Assembly (NCBI GenBank): GCA_963920705.1
Contig: OY987229.1
Span: forward strand, 19,039,728-19,103,727
Source of the DNA: Odiellus spinosus
Taxonomy: Eukaryota > Arthropoda > Arachnida > Opiliones > Phalangiidae
Direction: 5' to 3'
DNA: 64,000 nt
Part shown: positions 1-10,659 of the stretch, piece by piece
How positions within the stretch are numbered: the stretch's first letter is position 1
Layout: each line of letters starts with the position of its first letter
Made by a program: the position numbers and the translations under genes
Notes under the pieces: model-generated
What the model saw: the letters and a program-made list of their open reading frames with translations, nothing else
The model's database searches: none
What the model was told of the DNA's origin: nothing

Positions 1-115
1 AAAATTTCCAAGAGCTCGAGCTCGGCTCAAAGCCTCAAATATAGGTCTTATAATTAGTAGATGAATGGATAAAAAAATCACTTGATTTTCCTCTGCATCC
101 TTCCTTTAAAAAAAA
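1..115 (-). repeat. Dispersed repeat D, partial copy
   Basis: This is a diverged minus-strand piece of repeat family D, cut by the window start. Read on the minus strand it begins TTTAAAGGAAGGATGC and continues to a shared AAGTGATTTTTTTATC segment also seen near 6.2 kb, 4.2 kb and 61.4 kb. The other end of the family lies outside the window or has decayed. The match rests on two blocks of about 15-20 bases. Confidence 0.5.
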
Positions 116-1019
116 GCGAACGAGGAGAAAGCATGTGGTAGCGGTTTCTCTAATCTGGGTTGCACGCTCTTATATTTTGAAAAGTTATGGGTGGTTCTTT
201 TGAGTAACAAGATCGCAACCTCTTGTATAATATTTCTCTCTGTATACGTCTATAACTTATTGCGACATCCAAATAGGGAAGTAAGTTTAGACGTCAAAAT
301 CAAATACCAAATTTGCGTAATAGACGGTTGAGCATAATGCTGGAACGTTACGTATTGCGTAATATATATTCGATAATTTTTATTTTCAACGTTAAGATTA
401 AATCTACCCCAATTTATCGTTTGCAGCTTATATAAATATTTATTATATAATATTGTGGTTCAATGAAAGCTTTAAAACGAGACATATAACTTTCTACGAA
501 AGACAGAATTATCTAAGGACATTTTAAATATTAACGTAAAACACTCGGCGACCAATCGCCAGACTTCAAACTTTCCATGAATCCTTTTTAAGCTTATTTT
601 AACGATAACTGATATAATATCACTCACTGTAAGGCTTAATTGCCACTTCAAGTACATCCAAAATATGAAATCAATCTCACGCGATAAAGCCTTTATATTT
701 TTTGAAGGTTTTTAAAGTGGAGAGTGGTCGAATTGAAATCAGCTGGGATATTTTAACACGAAATAAAATACGTTTATTTAAATATAAAACGATATAAACA
801 ATGAAGTTCTTTCATTAGAATTGTTTCGAACTCGACCAAAAACCAAATTTAAAGGATGGGTGGAAGTAGAAATAAATTTAAATCAATTCTATAAAGGGAT
901 TATATACCTTTTGGACGAAATTCCAACGACTAGCAATTTCTGGAATCTTGATCCTTGTAGTACGCTCTTTAATTATAACCATCATAATTAGAGAAATAAA
1001 CGTGTTAATTACATTAATC
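116..1019. other. A+T-rich stretch, nothing recognised
   Basis: I see no gene, RNA or clear repeat structure here. A minus-strand frame of 61 codons (472-657) is short, A+T-driven and unlike any known protein, so I do not call it a gene. Confidence 0.6.
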
Positions 1020-1320
1020 TAACGTTGATCGGTCGAGAACGTTCTGATAGGAAAAATATTAGTCTCCGGGTCTAGAAAAAAACAATTATCTGAAGAAAAG
1101 GACTTTTCAATCTCCCTTTCTATTTTTTGTAATGATCTACAAAATAATCAAAACATTATTTTATTATAATAGGCTTAGCAGAGTTATAATTCTGTATGCC
1201 AGCGTTAATAGGTTGGGAATGTTCTTAAAGGAGTCTTGAAAATTAAACAATAATTTCTTGCTATGAAACTAACACTTCAATCTCCCTTTATATTTGTTAT
1301 AATGGCCTAGATTCATCAAA
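1020..1320. repeat. Degenerate duplicated segment of about 170 bp
   Basis: Two neighbouring segments share the same order of blocks. An ACGTTGATCGGTCGAGAACG-like start at 1021 and its counterpart at 1203 are each followed about 80-90 bases later by TTCAATCTCCCTTT (1107 and 1276). The phrase TCAATCTCCCTTT is the reverse complement of the AAAGGGAGATTGA end seen at 7.3 and 21.6 kb. These are probably decayed transposon ends in tandem. The similarity is by eye and weak outside the blocks. Confidence 0.35.
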
Positions 1321-1797
1321 ATCACTTCCTAGTCTTTGACTTGTGACGTAAGAAACGACACCCTTACTTCACTGTAGTTGTAAAATTAATGAAATAACAA
1401 AAAAGTCTCCGCATCCATCGTAAATCACAAACAAGAGCTCGAGATCTTTGTTTTAAACCCTATACATTTTTCAAAGCTTGGTCGATGTAATACTATACAT
1501 CCTAATCCATAATAATCAAACCGTGTAGTTATGACGTCATAAAATTCAAATTGGGGGCTTCAGCTTTATGAAGCTTGTGTGACAAAACGATTCATTGTGT
1601 TTTGCAACAAGAGTGTGTAGATATTTCAAAAATTTGTTACTAATTGATGCGAAAGAAATTTATTTTTTAATACAGTTTGTTAAGCCTAATTAAAAGGCTT
1701 GCCTTAGATACCTTTGATACTATGAAAATTGCCAAGCATAATTGGTGTTTTGCTTAATTCACAGACTAACTAAACATAATTATAGATATGATGAACC
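1321..1797. other. A+T-rich stretch, nothing recognised
   Basis: No open frame of note and no inverted repeat that I can find. The sequence leads into the minisatellite that follows. Confidence 0.55.
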
Positions 1798-2061
1798 AAA
1801 TTCAAAGGTATAGTTTGCTCCATTTGCTAAGCCTAAATTCAAAGGTAGCTTGCTTCATTTGCTAAGCCTAAATTCAAAGGTAGTTTGCTCCATTTGCTAA
1901 GCCTAAATTCAAAGGTAATTTGCTCCATTTCCTAACCCTAAATTCAAAGGCAATTTGCTCCATTTCCTAATCCTAAATTCAAAGGTAGCTTGCTCCATTT
2001 GTTAAGCCTAAATTCAAAGGCAGTTTGCTTCATTTGCTAAGCCTAAATTCAAAGGTAGTTT
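1798..2061. repeat. Minisatellite, 35-bp unit, about 8 copies
   Basis: A 35-bp unit (start AAATTCAAAGGTAGTTTGCT, end CCATTTGCTAAGCCT) is repeated head to tail about 7.5 times. The first unit is 37 bp and the others are 35 bp. Units differ at a few sites (GTAG/GCAA/GTAA; TTGCTAAG/TTCCTAAC/TTGTTAAG). Similarity is high enough for fairly recent expansion. Each unit ends CTAAGCCT, the same octamer that marks one end of repeat D. Confidence 0.92.
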
Positions 2062-2597
2062 ACATATATCCAAAACTAGAAGAGTCATGTCTTCATTAAT
2101 GAATTTATAATTTAAACCTAACTCCCTATTCTATGATTTTTCTCGATTTCTATAAACATAGTTCAAAGATTCTCATCATATTTCTAAGACCTAATTATCT
2201 CGACAGACGTCAAACAAAAATTTTAATCTAAACAAATGAGTTGACCCAAATAATTGAACTTCTTACGCAAGCGAGTCACTAAGCCTAATTCAAAATCTTC
2301 ACTTGAAAACCGAACTTTTTTTTTTTTTCTGGGAAGAAGGCTCAATATTTCGGAGATAAAAATGGGTATTATTTTAGCATTTGGCTTTAAGCGATCACAG
2401 CTGTCACCATGCAACTATGCTGTCGCTTTGTTGTTTTATTTTTTTATTCGAGGGACGGGTTTTTAACTAGGATGTTTTCGACTTAAATTCTGTAGGAAAG
2501 AATTTAGCTTTTAACTTAGTGCACTTGTAGGAATAAGCTCAAGGGCCCGGGTGTCAAAAACGTCTTTTTTTTTAGTTCCCAATTTTTCAGTATATAC
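2062..2597. other. A+T-rich stretch, nothing recognised
   Basis: Contains a short T run near 2318. Overlapping frames of 63-70 codons on both strands around 2223-2466 are read through this low-complexity DNA and look like chance. Confidence 0.55.
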
Positions 2598-2880
2598 TTA
2601 TGTTAAAGAGAAGTTAAACAGGACTTTTTTATTCTCAATGATGTTTAACACTGTGTAACAATACGCCTCAAGATTGTCCATAATGTAAACTAATCTTGAT
2701 CTACAATATAGTGGTTTAAAAAAGATTTCACCATGAGCTGGCAGCACGCGCAAACCAAGGCTCCATTCATCTACAAGTCGGAAAATCTGTAATCCTAGCT
2801 TTGCAAGTGCTGCCAACTTGCGGTGTTGTCTAAGGGACCTACCAGGCACTTGAATCACTTGCGCTTGTAGCACTGTCAAA
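2598..2880 (-). CDS. Unrecognised open frame, possible exon
   Basis: A minus-strand frame of about 93 codons ends at a TAA at 2598-2600. It has no ATG start; the apparent start is TTG, so if real it would be an internal or last exon. A CTTTGACAG acceptor-like site falls at 2880-2873, but the pyrimidine tract is poor. The block is less A+T-rich than its surroundings. The predicted protein is mixed basic and hydrophobic (VPGRSLRQHRKLAALAKLG near the start, then LVDEWSLGLRVLPAHGE), which looks more protein-like than other frames here, but I recognise no family. Against coding: part of the block (about 2730-2830) is an imperfect inverted repeat with GGCAGCAC arms resembling repeat O, so the open frame may be accidental. 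No poly(A) signal is seen downstream. Confidence 0.2.
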
Positions 2881-3218
2881 GTTATAAGCCCTCGTAAGAT
2901 TCTATAAATCGTTACATGGAGATAAAAGGCAACGTACGTTTTGTACGAAGTACAACTTCGAACTGAAATGCGATTTTATTTTGTAAAAAAAAAATGTCTC
3001 AGTTGCCATCATCAGAGATTGTGTATATGACATTCTTTAGGACTCTCGAGTTTTTACGCCTTTTGATCCAGAGGATTTTTAAGCGATACAGATTATGGGT
3101 AGCAAAAACAAAATGGCCTCTTTAAAGATACACGAACGGAAGCTGTTATTTCTACACTTTAACACGCTTTTCAAACGACTAAACTTTCAACTTCGTGACT
3201 TGATTTCTTATCCGTTTA
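2881..3218. other. A+T-rich stretch, nothing recognised
   Basis: No supported feature. The plus-strand frame at 3095-3304 (69 codons) runs into the repeat D copy that follows and is not a gene. Confidence 0.55.
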
Positions 3219-3355
3219 AAAGGAGAATACAAACCAACGAAAAGTATATATATCGTTTAAATAAACATAATCCACCAGCAAAAGAATTTACAAACAAAAA
3301 TTAAACTAGAAATAAATTTAAAACCCCGAAAATAGGCTTAGCTGGATTCGTAGAG
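3219..3355 (+). repeat. Dispersed repeat D copy
   Basis: Begins TTTAAAAGGAGAATACAAAC, passes through the shared block ATTAAACTAGAAATAAATTT, and ends AAAATAGGCTTAGCTGGATT. The same blocks in the same order occur at 4.2, 6.1 (minus strand) and 61.4 kb. The left end resembles TTAA followed by AGGGAGAAT in the 61.4-kb copy, which suggests a TTAA-targeting element. No protein is encoded. Confidence 0.8.
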
Positions 3356-4189
3356 ATTCTGAATTTTTTCGCATTCAAGGATAATCGACCAATGAACAAA
3401 GGCCAAACGTTAAGGCGAGATCTCCACGAGGAGAAGGTTTTTTTCCTCGTATTTTAACACTCCAAATCATTTATAAGTAATTTCTAGAGTCTAGTAGGAT
3501 ATTCTTTTAAAATAACGTGCCTAAAATCAGATCACAGTTGAATTATTTTAAGTTTAAGTCAGGTGCAGAAAATCTTTTGAATATGACTAAATCCCTTACG
3601 GAATACATCAAGCGCTGTTGGAGGAAAAAAAAATCCCTCGTCGTAAGATAAATAATGTATTTTTTTGAAAGTTTAAAGGTCTTGAGACGACAATGTATCA
3701 AAAAACGAGCTTTTGTGTCCTTTTCTTCTTTCGGCGAATTATAAAAGCATTTAAAAGCAATAAAAATGGGGCAAAGAAATCCGCGTCAAATGTTTAAAAT
3801 ATGTTAATCTTATTCGCCCTCTCTCCTTCCACCCTGTGGATATAAATTATTCAGAAACCGACTCTCGGAAATCATTTTTTTCCTTTCTTTTCGAGTTTAT
3901 AAGTTTATACCACCTTTTTTTTTCCCCGTTTCTCTTTTAGACGGAAGGACCTAGAACGTTAAGCCTTTTTCGAACGCTCGCTTTTTACCGGAAGTGAGAA
4001 GCTATTTGTCAGGGCTACCAAATCCCTGCCTGCACGGTTCTCTTTTCTTAATTCGCTTACATTAAAAGACACCCAGTTTCGATATAGATATTTCCACACC
4101 TAAAAACTAAAAGTATAATCACATCGGTATAGAAGGAATACGAAATTTAGTGTGCAGATCTTGAAAATAAATTCAAAAGCTGTTTCATT
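3356..4189. other. A+T-rich stretch, nothing recognised
   Basis: Several pyrimidine-rich tracts (3870-3960) but no gene, inverted repeat or known motif that I can support. Confidence 0.55.
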
Positions 4190-4380
4190 TTTAGCTCGGT
4201 TTCTCTTTACAGGGAGAATGTAAACTAAAAACAAATGATTTTTATCGATTCCTTATCGTTTAATTAGTCCTAATACAACAGTAAAAATTTTTTAAAAAAC
4301 AAATATTAAACTAGAAATAAATTTAAAACTTACCCGAAAATTAGGCTTAGCTGGATTCATGGAGATCACCTGAACTCCAC
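4190..4380 (+). repeat. Dispersed repeat D copy, longer
   Basis: Shares with the 61.4-kb copy an AGGGAGAATGTAAACTAAAA start, a GATTTTTATCGATTCCT segment, the ATTAAACTAGAAATAAATTT block and the AGGCTTAGCTGGATTCATGG end. After that end it continues GAGATCACCTGAACTCC, matching the inverted arm of the 5.9-6.2 kb copy. This makes it one of the fullest copies in the window. Confidence 0.82.
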
Positions 4381-4387
4381 GGTTTGC

Positions 4388-4458
4388 GTCCGCTTGCGCA
4401 GTTTCCCACTTGCGCATTTTCATTTGCGCAGTAGCCATTTGCGCAGTTTTCCTTTGCT
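4388..4458. repeat. Short minisatellite, TTGCGCAG unit
   Basis: About four head-to-tail units of 16-18 bp around the phrase TTGCGCAGTTTCCCA. The palindromic core TGCGCA recurs in each unit. The 63-codon plus-strand frame over this block (4394-4585) is a product of the repeat. Confidence 0.75.
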
Positions 4459-5028
4459 GTTGTTGTTAGGTTTCTTTCACCCTTTAAGCGAAGATAATTT
4501 AAACGCGACCATAATCACGAAGATTTTTATTCTAAATCCGATATTATTTAGAATTCATTCAAGATTTAAATCTTTGCATATTTAATTGCGATGGTACCAT
4601 TAAATATCTTTGATGATGGGTCTTTCGCATCGCCTGGACATCAGCTATCTGCTACAAAGTTAAAGTTAATCCTTTCCAAAGGATTAAACTTTAAGCCTGA
4701 AATATTTTTTCTTTTTAAAACATAGGGTGCTATAGGGGAGCGGTGGGGATTAGATAGGGTTTTTTTTTATTATTATAATGCGTGTGCTTGGAATATTGAC
4801 ACTTTAAAATTGCGCAGTTGATGCCGCGCTCGCTGAAAAGGGATTTAGTATGCAAACAGGATTGCAGGCCGCGCAAAGATTTTTTTAAAGTTGGATGATG
4901 GCAAGAAGAGCTGGAGAAAAGTTGGAAAAGCGAAATGGCGAAATGACAAAATCAAAATCAATACCTTTAATCATGATGACTTAATCCCGTTAAAGGGTGT
5001 GCGAAACGCGAGACCAAATCTTTGTAAT
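4459..5028. other. A+T-rich stretch, nothing recognised
   Basis: No gene. A single TTAAAGGGTGTGCG at 4990 resembles the end of the TTAA-flanked families, but I see no partner end. Confidence 0.5.
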
Positions 5029-5432
5029 TTAAAGGGATAGTATCACAATTTAAACTAAAGTGAGGCTGTCACGATTTTTATGACAATTTCCGGTAATTTC
5101 GTTCAAATGTCAAAAATATATAGAAATTATTTTTCTTTGATATCACGTAGTTTTATTTTTGGAAACAACGATTATTTTAATATGAAATATAGGACTTTTT
5201 GGATTAAGTAATTTCACGAAAAAGACCCCGCGAAAGCAAGCCTATCGCCTGCCAGAACCAAAGTGTTGATGTAGTATCTCGGATAATTTTTACTTTTTTA
5301 TAAAATTCGAATATATATTTTTTTTTCTACGACATATATATTTGTTTTGAATCATTTTTAACGATCTTTCCGAAAATGATTTTCAAATTCAAGTTGGAGC
5401 TCGTAAACAAGTCCTGACAGCCTCATTTAAAG
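5029..5432. mobile_element. TTAA-type MITE, family M, next to a P end
   Basis: The family M element runs from 5055 to 5432. Its left end, CTAAAGTGAGGCTGTCACG, is inverted at the right end as TGACAGCCTCATTTAAAG, giving terminal inverted repeats of about 20 bp. The right side is flanked by a TTAA-like TTTAA. Immediately left, at 5029, lies TTAA followed by AGGGATAGTATCAC, the end of family P, so one element appears to have landed beside or inside the other. Other M copies are at 14.1, 38.8, 46.0 and 56.5 kb. No transposase frame is present, so the copy is non-autonomous. Confidence 0.75.
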
Positions 5433-5934
5433 CCTAGTTCGTTTTATACGCGTAAGATCTATATCTGTTTTCGCGCAATACATTGCCAGTCAACTCCATC
5501 CCAATAAACACCCATCGCTTGGATAAGGAAAAGTCGCTAAAAGCATTACGTATTATAATATATACAAAAAAAAAAAATTATGACATAAAAACGCCTTGGA
5601 AAAGATACGTATGGAACTTTGTCATTTTATGGAAACTACAGGAAAGGGAAAAACTTTCCAGACCCATGCATAGACACGATGAATTATGACCCGGCTCATA
5701 AAAACTTGACAAGTTGTCGACTGCGAGGTTAAAGGAAGGATGGAAAATTGTGAAACAATGTAACCATAGATTGAAACACGATGATTGGTTGTCAAGTTCA
5801 TAAGGGATGGAATTAGTAACCTAACGGGTGAAGATTTACTTAATCTTATTTTATTTGAGTACATGAATATTGTAATAATATTCCTTTTCCCATGGCTGTG
5901 CTAGTTTGGGTCCCGGCTGGCCCCCTTTTTAATA
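5433..5934. other. A+T-rich stretch, nothing recognised
   Basis: Overlapping short frames on both strands (5483-5689 plus, 5622-5864 minus) have no recognisable product. I see no repeat structure. Confidence 0.5.
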
Positions 5935-6250
5935 AAAATAGGCTTACCTGGATTCATGGAGACATCCAGAACTCCCAGTATAAGGATTAGCGACCCATGA
6001 CATTAATCATGGAGATCATGCATTCCCCATATAAGATTCATCGATCAGTGTCATTGTCGCTAGTCCTTATACTGGGATTTCAGGTTATCTCCATGAATCC
6101 TGCTAAGCCTATTTTCCTGGTAAGTTTTAAATTTATTTCTAGTTTAATATTTGTAATTTATTTTACTGTTGGATTAGGACATATTTAAACGATAAGGACT
6201 CGATAAAAAAATCACTTGGTTTTAGGTTGCGTCTTCCATTTTTACCTGGA
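5935..6250 (-). mobile_element. Family D element with palindromic arms
   Basis: Between 5937 and 6116 the sequence folds on itself. AATAGGCTTACCTGGATTCA at the left is inverted at the right as TGAATCCTGCTAAGCCTATT, and the arms continue inward through CCCAGTATAAGGA / TCCTTATACTGGG and GCGAC / GTCGC, around a loop of about 60 bases. Beyond the right arm, 6117-6250 is the standard D body on the minus strand. This is the only copy here with both arms, so it probably shows the true terminal structure. The 63-codon frame 5997-6188 falls across it and is not a gene. Confidence 0.78.
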
Positions 6251-6274
6251 AATTGAATGAACATTTCGTAATAC

Positions 6275-6625
6275 CTGTAGTCAGAAGCCGATGAAACCCT
6301 CCTTTGAAGTCTATTACTCCCGGGTCTTGTCTACCCCTCTCTGTATGGGTTATTCTCAAAAGGCGCGATTCGTACGCCTCCTAACGGTAGATGTTTTCGG
6401 AGCGGGAGCTCGTCGAGCGAATATCTCTAGCAGCCTTGGAGTTCGTCCAAAAAACGTCGTCGTTTGTGGAGAGAGAGAATTTCCAATTTTCCGTAGACAG
6501 GGGGGATGAAGTAGGACCCCTTCTAACTCGTAAAATTGTGAATTTTACCCATACAGAGAGGAGCACTATATGGAACATTGGAGTAGTAGACTTCAAAGGA
6601 GGGTTTCATCGGCTTCTGCTGTAGT
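6275..6625 (+). mobile_element. MITE family A, copy 1
   Basis: The element is 6282-6618 (337 bp) between perfect 7-bp duplications CTGTAGT (6275-6281 and 6619-6625). The ends are CAGAAGCCGATGAAACCCTC and its inverse. About 38 bp of terminal inverted repeat is followed by a diverged stretch and then a second shared inverted block around CTCTCTGTATGGG, so each end is paired over about 75 bp. The interior (CGAATATCTCTAGCAGCC, CGTCGTCGTTTGTGG) is unique between copies and non-coding. Frames of 71-77 codons inside it are open in both directions but are not conserved in other copies. It carries no transposase. Confidence 0.93.
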
Positions 6626-7351
6626 ATATCAAAGTTCATGATAACATTTCAACTTCCCTTTGATTCTTATATGGAATGAAACAGAAACAGATCCAAAACA
6701 AGTTTCCAAAAAAAAAAATAAAAAAATAACGCAGTCAGACATATTATAGGCTAATGTTCTTCCACCTAGAGTTGGAACCACGTTCTAAGCTTCTTCCTAC
6801 AGATAACTCGAAAGAAAAAATATCATTGAGTTAACGGAAAGCCTAGTTTTGTTTCCGCTAACAAACTAAAAAGAAATGTAACATATTGTTCTTTTCGCGA
6901 ATGAATAGTTTTCATATATAGAAGGTCAGGCGGATTAATACACGATGTTCAGGCTCATAAGGATTAAAAGTAGTTCTGTTAACTAATCCTGAACTTCGTT
7001 CGATTTATTTCAGACAATTCGCGGAAAGCTCTAGTACCAATGACTTTGTCTATCGGTTTTTCGCGAGTTAACTATTGTTTCAGTTACCTTAAACAATGAA
7101 AGAAAACTTTCGCATCGCAACCATTAGTTCGCTCAAAACAAAATCTGATTTTCCAGTCTGTCCATAGCAATCATGTCATCAATTTTAGGCTTCCCCTATA
7201 AATCCCCCCCAAAGAAAAGAAGCAATGGGATTTGTTGGCGCATTTTCCACCTTTTTACTAGGATTAAAAAATATAAAATTCCATTTGTTTTTATGTCGTT
7301 AGTGTTGATGGATAAAGGGAGATTGAAATGTCACGTTTTAAATTTTTATTC
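6626..7351. other. A+T-rich stretch, nothing recognised
   Basis: Contains an isolated AAAGGGAGATTGAAATG at 7315, an end signature also found at 21.6 kb and inverted at 1.1 and 1.3 kb. No gene or complete element is visible. Confidence 0.5.
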
Positions 7352-7505
7352 TTAAAGGCCTAGGATTACTTCTGCCTGTCACCCTGGAAACAAACTCACC
7401 CTCCAAGCTTTCTCTTGCCTTGCTACCGAAAGGGGAAGCTCAGAAGGTGAGCCCACCTCCAATGAAATAGGCAGGTGACAGGCAGAATTAATCCTAGGCC
7501 TTTAA
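7352..7505. mobile_element. Short TTAA-flanked MITE, family H
   Basis: A 146-bp element (7356-7501) between two TTAA sites (7352-7355, 7502-7505). The ends are AGGCCTAGGATTA and its inverse TAATCCTAGGCCT, followed inward by CTGCCTGTCACC / GGTGACAGGCAG. The target and AGG start fit the TTAA-inserting superfamilies (piggyBac or Kolobok type); that assignment is inference. No coding capacity. I see only this copy in the window. Confidence 0.85.
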
Positions 7506-7946
7506 AATATTATATTATACACATTTGTGTCGGCTGCCACAAGTTTATTCCGGAGAAATTAGGCCCGATTTTAAATTATTCAAATTAATTCATGATACCT
7601 TGATTCTAGGACAAGTATTTGCTTAGGATATGAGCTAAGATATATCCAATTAAATTTGTTGAAAGGATTAGGAAGCTTAAATGTAAACTCTTTATATCGA
7701 AAATTTTTGAAAGAACATAAAGAATTGGTTATTTTCGTTAATTACAACTTTACCGTAAATGCGTGGAGTTTTAAAATTAGTTTTTTACTGCACGAAACTA
7801 AAAATTCGTGTCTACATCTTGTTAAAAATTCAAAATTGAATATTTCTTCTTAATATATTCTTTTATCTATCAATTAGGTAGGCCCGTATAACACGCCTAC
7901 GTAATTTCATGTTTTTGCCGTAAAGCTAGGTGGCTTGCAAATTTTC
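7506..7946. other. A+T-rich stretch, nothing recognised
   Basis: The 65-codon plus-strand frame (7656-7853) is A+T-driven and unrecognised. Confidence 0.5.
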
Positions 7947-8136
7947 TTAAAGGGATACCATATAAATGTAGAAACATTATTTTTTATTTTAATATATCGG
8001 TCTTTATAAGAGATGAATTTTTTCCCATTTGATGGTGGATGTAATTGCATTAATTTTAACTCACAAAAAGACAAAAAGTGTTCCCTGCAATGGCTCAATT
8101 CAAATTAAAACCCATTTCGTGTCACTATCCCTTTAA
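7947..8136. mobile_element. TTAA-flanked MITE, family P, complete copy
   Basis: The element is 7951-8132 (182 bp) between TTAA sites at 7947-7950 and 8133-8136. The ends AGGGATACCATAT and ACTATCCCT (inverse AGGGATAGT) are short inverted repeats. The same AGGGATA end next to TTAA recurs as solo or paired ends at 5.0, 12.5, 22.4, 23.1, 38.5 and other positions. No coding capacity; the 63-codon minus frame across it is not a gene. Confidence 0.75.
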
Positions 8137-10179
8137 TAATAATAAATTTTAGAAGCCAGTATGGGGTTGAGCAATGCAATCTTAATAATATAAAAAAAAA
8201 ATTATACTTCTTCGTTACGCACGAGCCAATTTGAGACGTTAAATTATAATGAATACAATAATATATTATTTAAAGGACTTTAATCTTTGCTTCGAAGTTT
8301 ACTTGATTATTACCGTTATAATGAATTGAAATATCATATATAACATGATAGCGCGAATTAACTCGTAACATAACTTTTAGTTTAATATCTAGCTAATTTT
8401 GATATAAATACTACATTCATTTGTAAAAAAAAGCAATTAAAGGCTCTCTTACATCTGTACGTAAGATGCTTTTGATGGCAGCTGCATCTTTGTTAGAACT
8501 TATATAATTTGTGACTCTACATTGGAATGGTATTTTAGGTAAAGGTTTAAAAGGCCTACTTAAGAATGTTTTTGTGTTATAATAAATGTTTAAAAATCTT
8601 TTATCTTTCAGATAAGTGCTTCTCTCTAAGTGATAACTAACGTGGATAACACTGGAATCTCTACTAGTTAAGTTGTTAAATCTTAAAAGCACGATCAAAC
8701 CACAAGATGCTGAAATTTTTGGTGAATGGTGACTGGTGAGTGAAATTTTATGATTATCTATAATTTTGGGTTATTTAAAGGGAAACTGTTAGAATTTTAA
8801 ATGGGTGTAGTATTTAATATAAATTTAAAAAAATTGTTTTCATGAAAGCGATTTGGGGGAAAAATACAACAAATTGCGCGAAAACTACCAAACAAAATTT
8901 GTCTTTGACTTTGTAAACGTCTTTATGTTAATTTCGCTTGAAGGGGGGTATAGATAGGTTATAATATTAACTTTAATAATAGACTATACATCAATTAAAA
9001 TAATTTCTATTCACTATTTTTCAAAATCAATACTAGAATATATTATTAATCATTGTGGTTTTATTTACATAATGTCAAAGTTTAATTAATATCAGGTAAA
9101 GGTCTTGATATATCATTTTAAAGATTTAAGAGACGTTTCTGGCCTTGAACCCTTTGTCCAATCGTAATACGTTTATAACTAAATTGAAATATACATCTTG
9201 CCTTGTTTTTCCCCATTATTCATTATATTCTAATAGAGGTATGTGCTTAAAAGTTATAAACATTAGCTAGATTCCTTTTATTAAATGACTACGCAATTTA
9301 GTGTATAATTATTCCAAAAATGTGGATTAAGTCATTATGGGATGTACGTGTTTAACACCCTTCAATGCGGAGGTAAAAATATGAAGGATTACATCATTAT
9401 AAAGATAATCGTGTAATTTGCTCTTTATAATTTCCACGGAAAAGAGTCTGAACGCGTTTAATTCCTCGACCATCAGGAAATAAATTGTGTCGACCCCGAA
9501 CCCATAGAAGTTAATTCTCCGAATGAGCGCTATTAAAACATTTCGTCTGAATTAAATTCATCAGATAGCTTTCCAAGTATTTTGAGGTTATATTATATAA
9601 GGCTCATTTGACCATTCACCGTTTAGGCGATAGGAATTATCAATTTTATTTGATTCAATCAAAAGTTAGTTATTAATTCTGGAATACGTTTTAATTACTC
9701 GCGATAAGCCACATGCAAGATTAACCCCGCATTAGAGCGATTTAAGTGATGGGAAATTTCAAGTGTTTAAAGAGACATACAATCAAGGAGTGTCAATTTA
9801 TTTAATTTTAAAACTCATAAGGGTTTATTTTAATCGAATTTGTTTGAAATCGCCATTTTTCGGATATTTTATGCAAGTACATTGCTCAGATTAGTGGCCA
9901 GTTTGAACCTTAATGCCACCCATGAGGTCACTTCTCTAAATAATAGATATAAATGTAATTTCTACATCGGGCGGTACTCGAATAATAACTTAAATTTTAT
10001 AATGCGACGACGAATGCGAAACTTGTAACTTTACCTTCTACAATGCATCTACGAGATTTGTTTCGTTAAAGCTGTAATATATCTACGCGTACACGTTCGC
10101 GTCCTACGTTCGATCCCTCAAAATCTTTATATATTTCTTAGTTCTAAAGTCGATTATAGATGTCGACATTGTCTTTAGA
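8137..10179. other. Long A+T-rich stretch without supported features
   Basis: A 93-codon minus-strand frame (8417-8698) is present, but its composition is A+T-driven, it has no recognised motif and no convincing splice sites. One solo P-like end (TTAAAGGGAAACTG) lies at 8775. I see nothing else. Confidence 0.5.
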
Positions 10180-10640
10180 ATGATATTTCGTGTCTGTCCG
10201 TAGAGAGAGCTTTTTGGGGGTAAGAGTCTTCGATCGGGAGTAAATCGTTCTCGGTGTTTACGAAGGGGCAGTCCTGTCCGGAGGTTGCGCGATAGCTATT
10301 TCCGTTGCTCAAGTTTCAGCCATTGGGTGTTCTAAGATTCCCCTCTTACCCCCTTTGATCCGACTCTGGAGGAGAACTAGAGTAAAGCGCGGGCGAGAGT
10401 AGGGGAGTTTTCAGTATTAAGGGGGAAGGTTCTGAAATCAAGCAGGCTTTCTGGCGCCGAACATAACCAGAGACAGTCTAGAGTCTGGAGCGCGAGTGAC
10501 GTTGCTTGGTTTCGAGTCGTAACGCTTAACTCGAATTTACCGCCCCGTGTGTAAATACGTACACTTTTCTCGCGTTCTTTCGAATCGCGATAACAGTCCA
10601 GTCTTCTCCACGTGTGCGAAAGAAATATTATTGGTGAGTT
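10180..10640 (+). other. G+C-richer island: promoter/first exon or LTR relic
   Basis: This block is clearly richer in G+C and CpG than its surroundings. It has a TTTTCAGTATT initiator-like site at 10409 and ends in a good splice-donor match, ATTG followed by GTGAGTTTT, at 10631. That would suit a non-coding first exon on the plus strand. The alternative is an old LTR relic: TGGCGCCGAACA at 10452 resembles a lysine-tRNA primer-binding site, but no retroviral-type coding remnant follows. I cannot choose between them; no open frame spans the block. Confidence 0.3.
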
Positions 10641-10659
10641 TTTAAGATTATTTTATACC

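Noticed and set aside
1798-2061. CRISPR-like array
   Set aside because: Units are contiguous with no unique spacers; it is a minisatellite in a eukaryotic setting.
6381-6624. Overlapping 71-77-codon frames inside MITE A
   Set aside because: Not conserved in other A copies, which have shifted frames in the same interval.
8417-8698. 93-codon minus-strand frame
   Set aside because: No recognisable family, A+T-driven, no acceptable start or splice context.
10107-10118. CGTTCGATCCCT, similar to a tRNA B box
   Set aside because: No matching A box, acceptor stem or anticodon arm can be placed upstream.
10452-10463. TGGCGCCGAACA, resembling a tRNA-Lys primer-binding site
   Set aside because: Only 12 bases, with no coding remnant or second long terminal repeat nearby, so an LTR element is not called; it is mentioned only as an alternative for the island.
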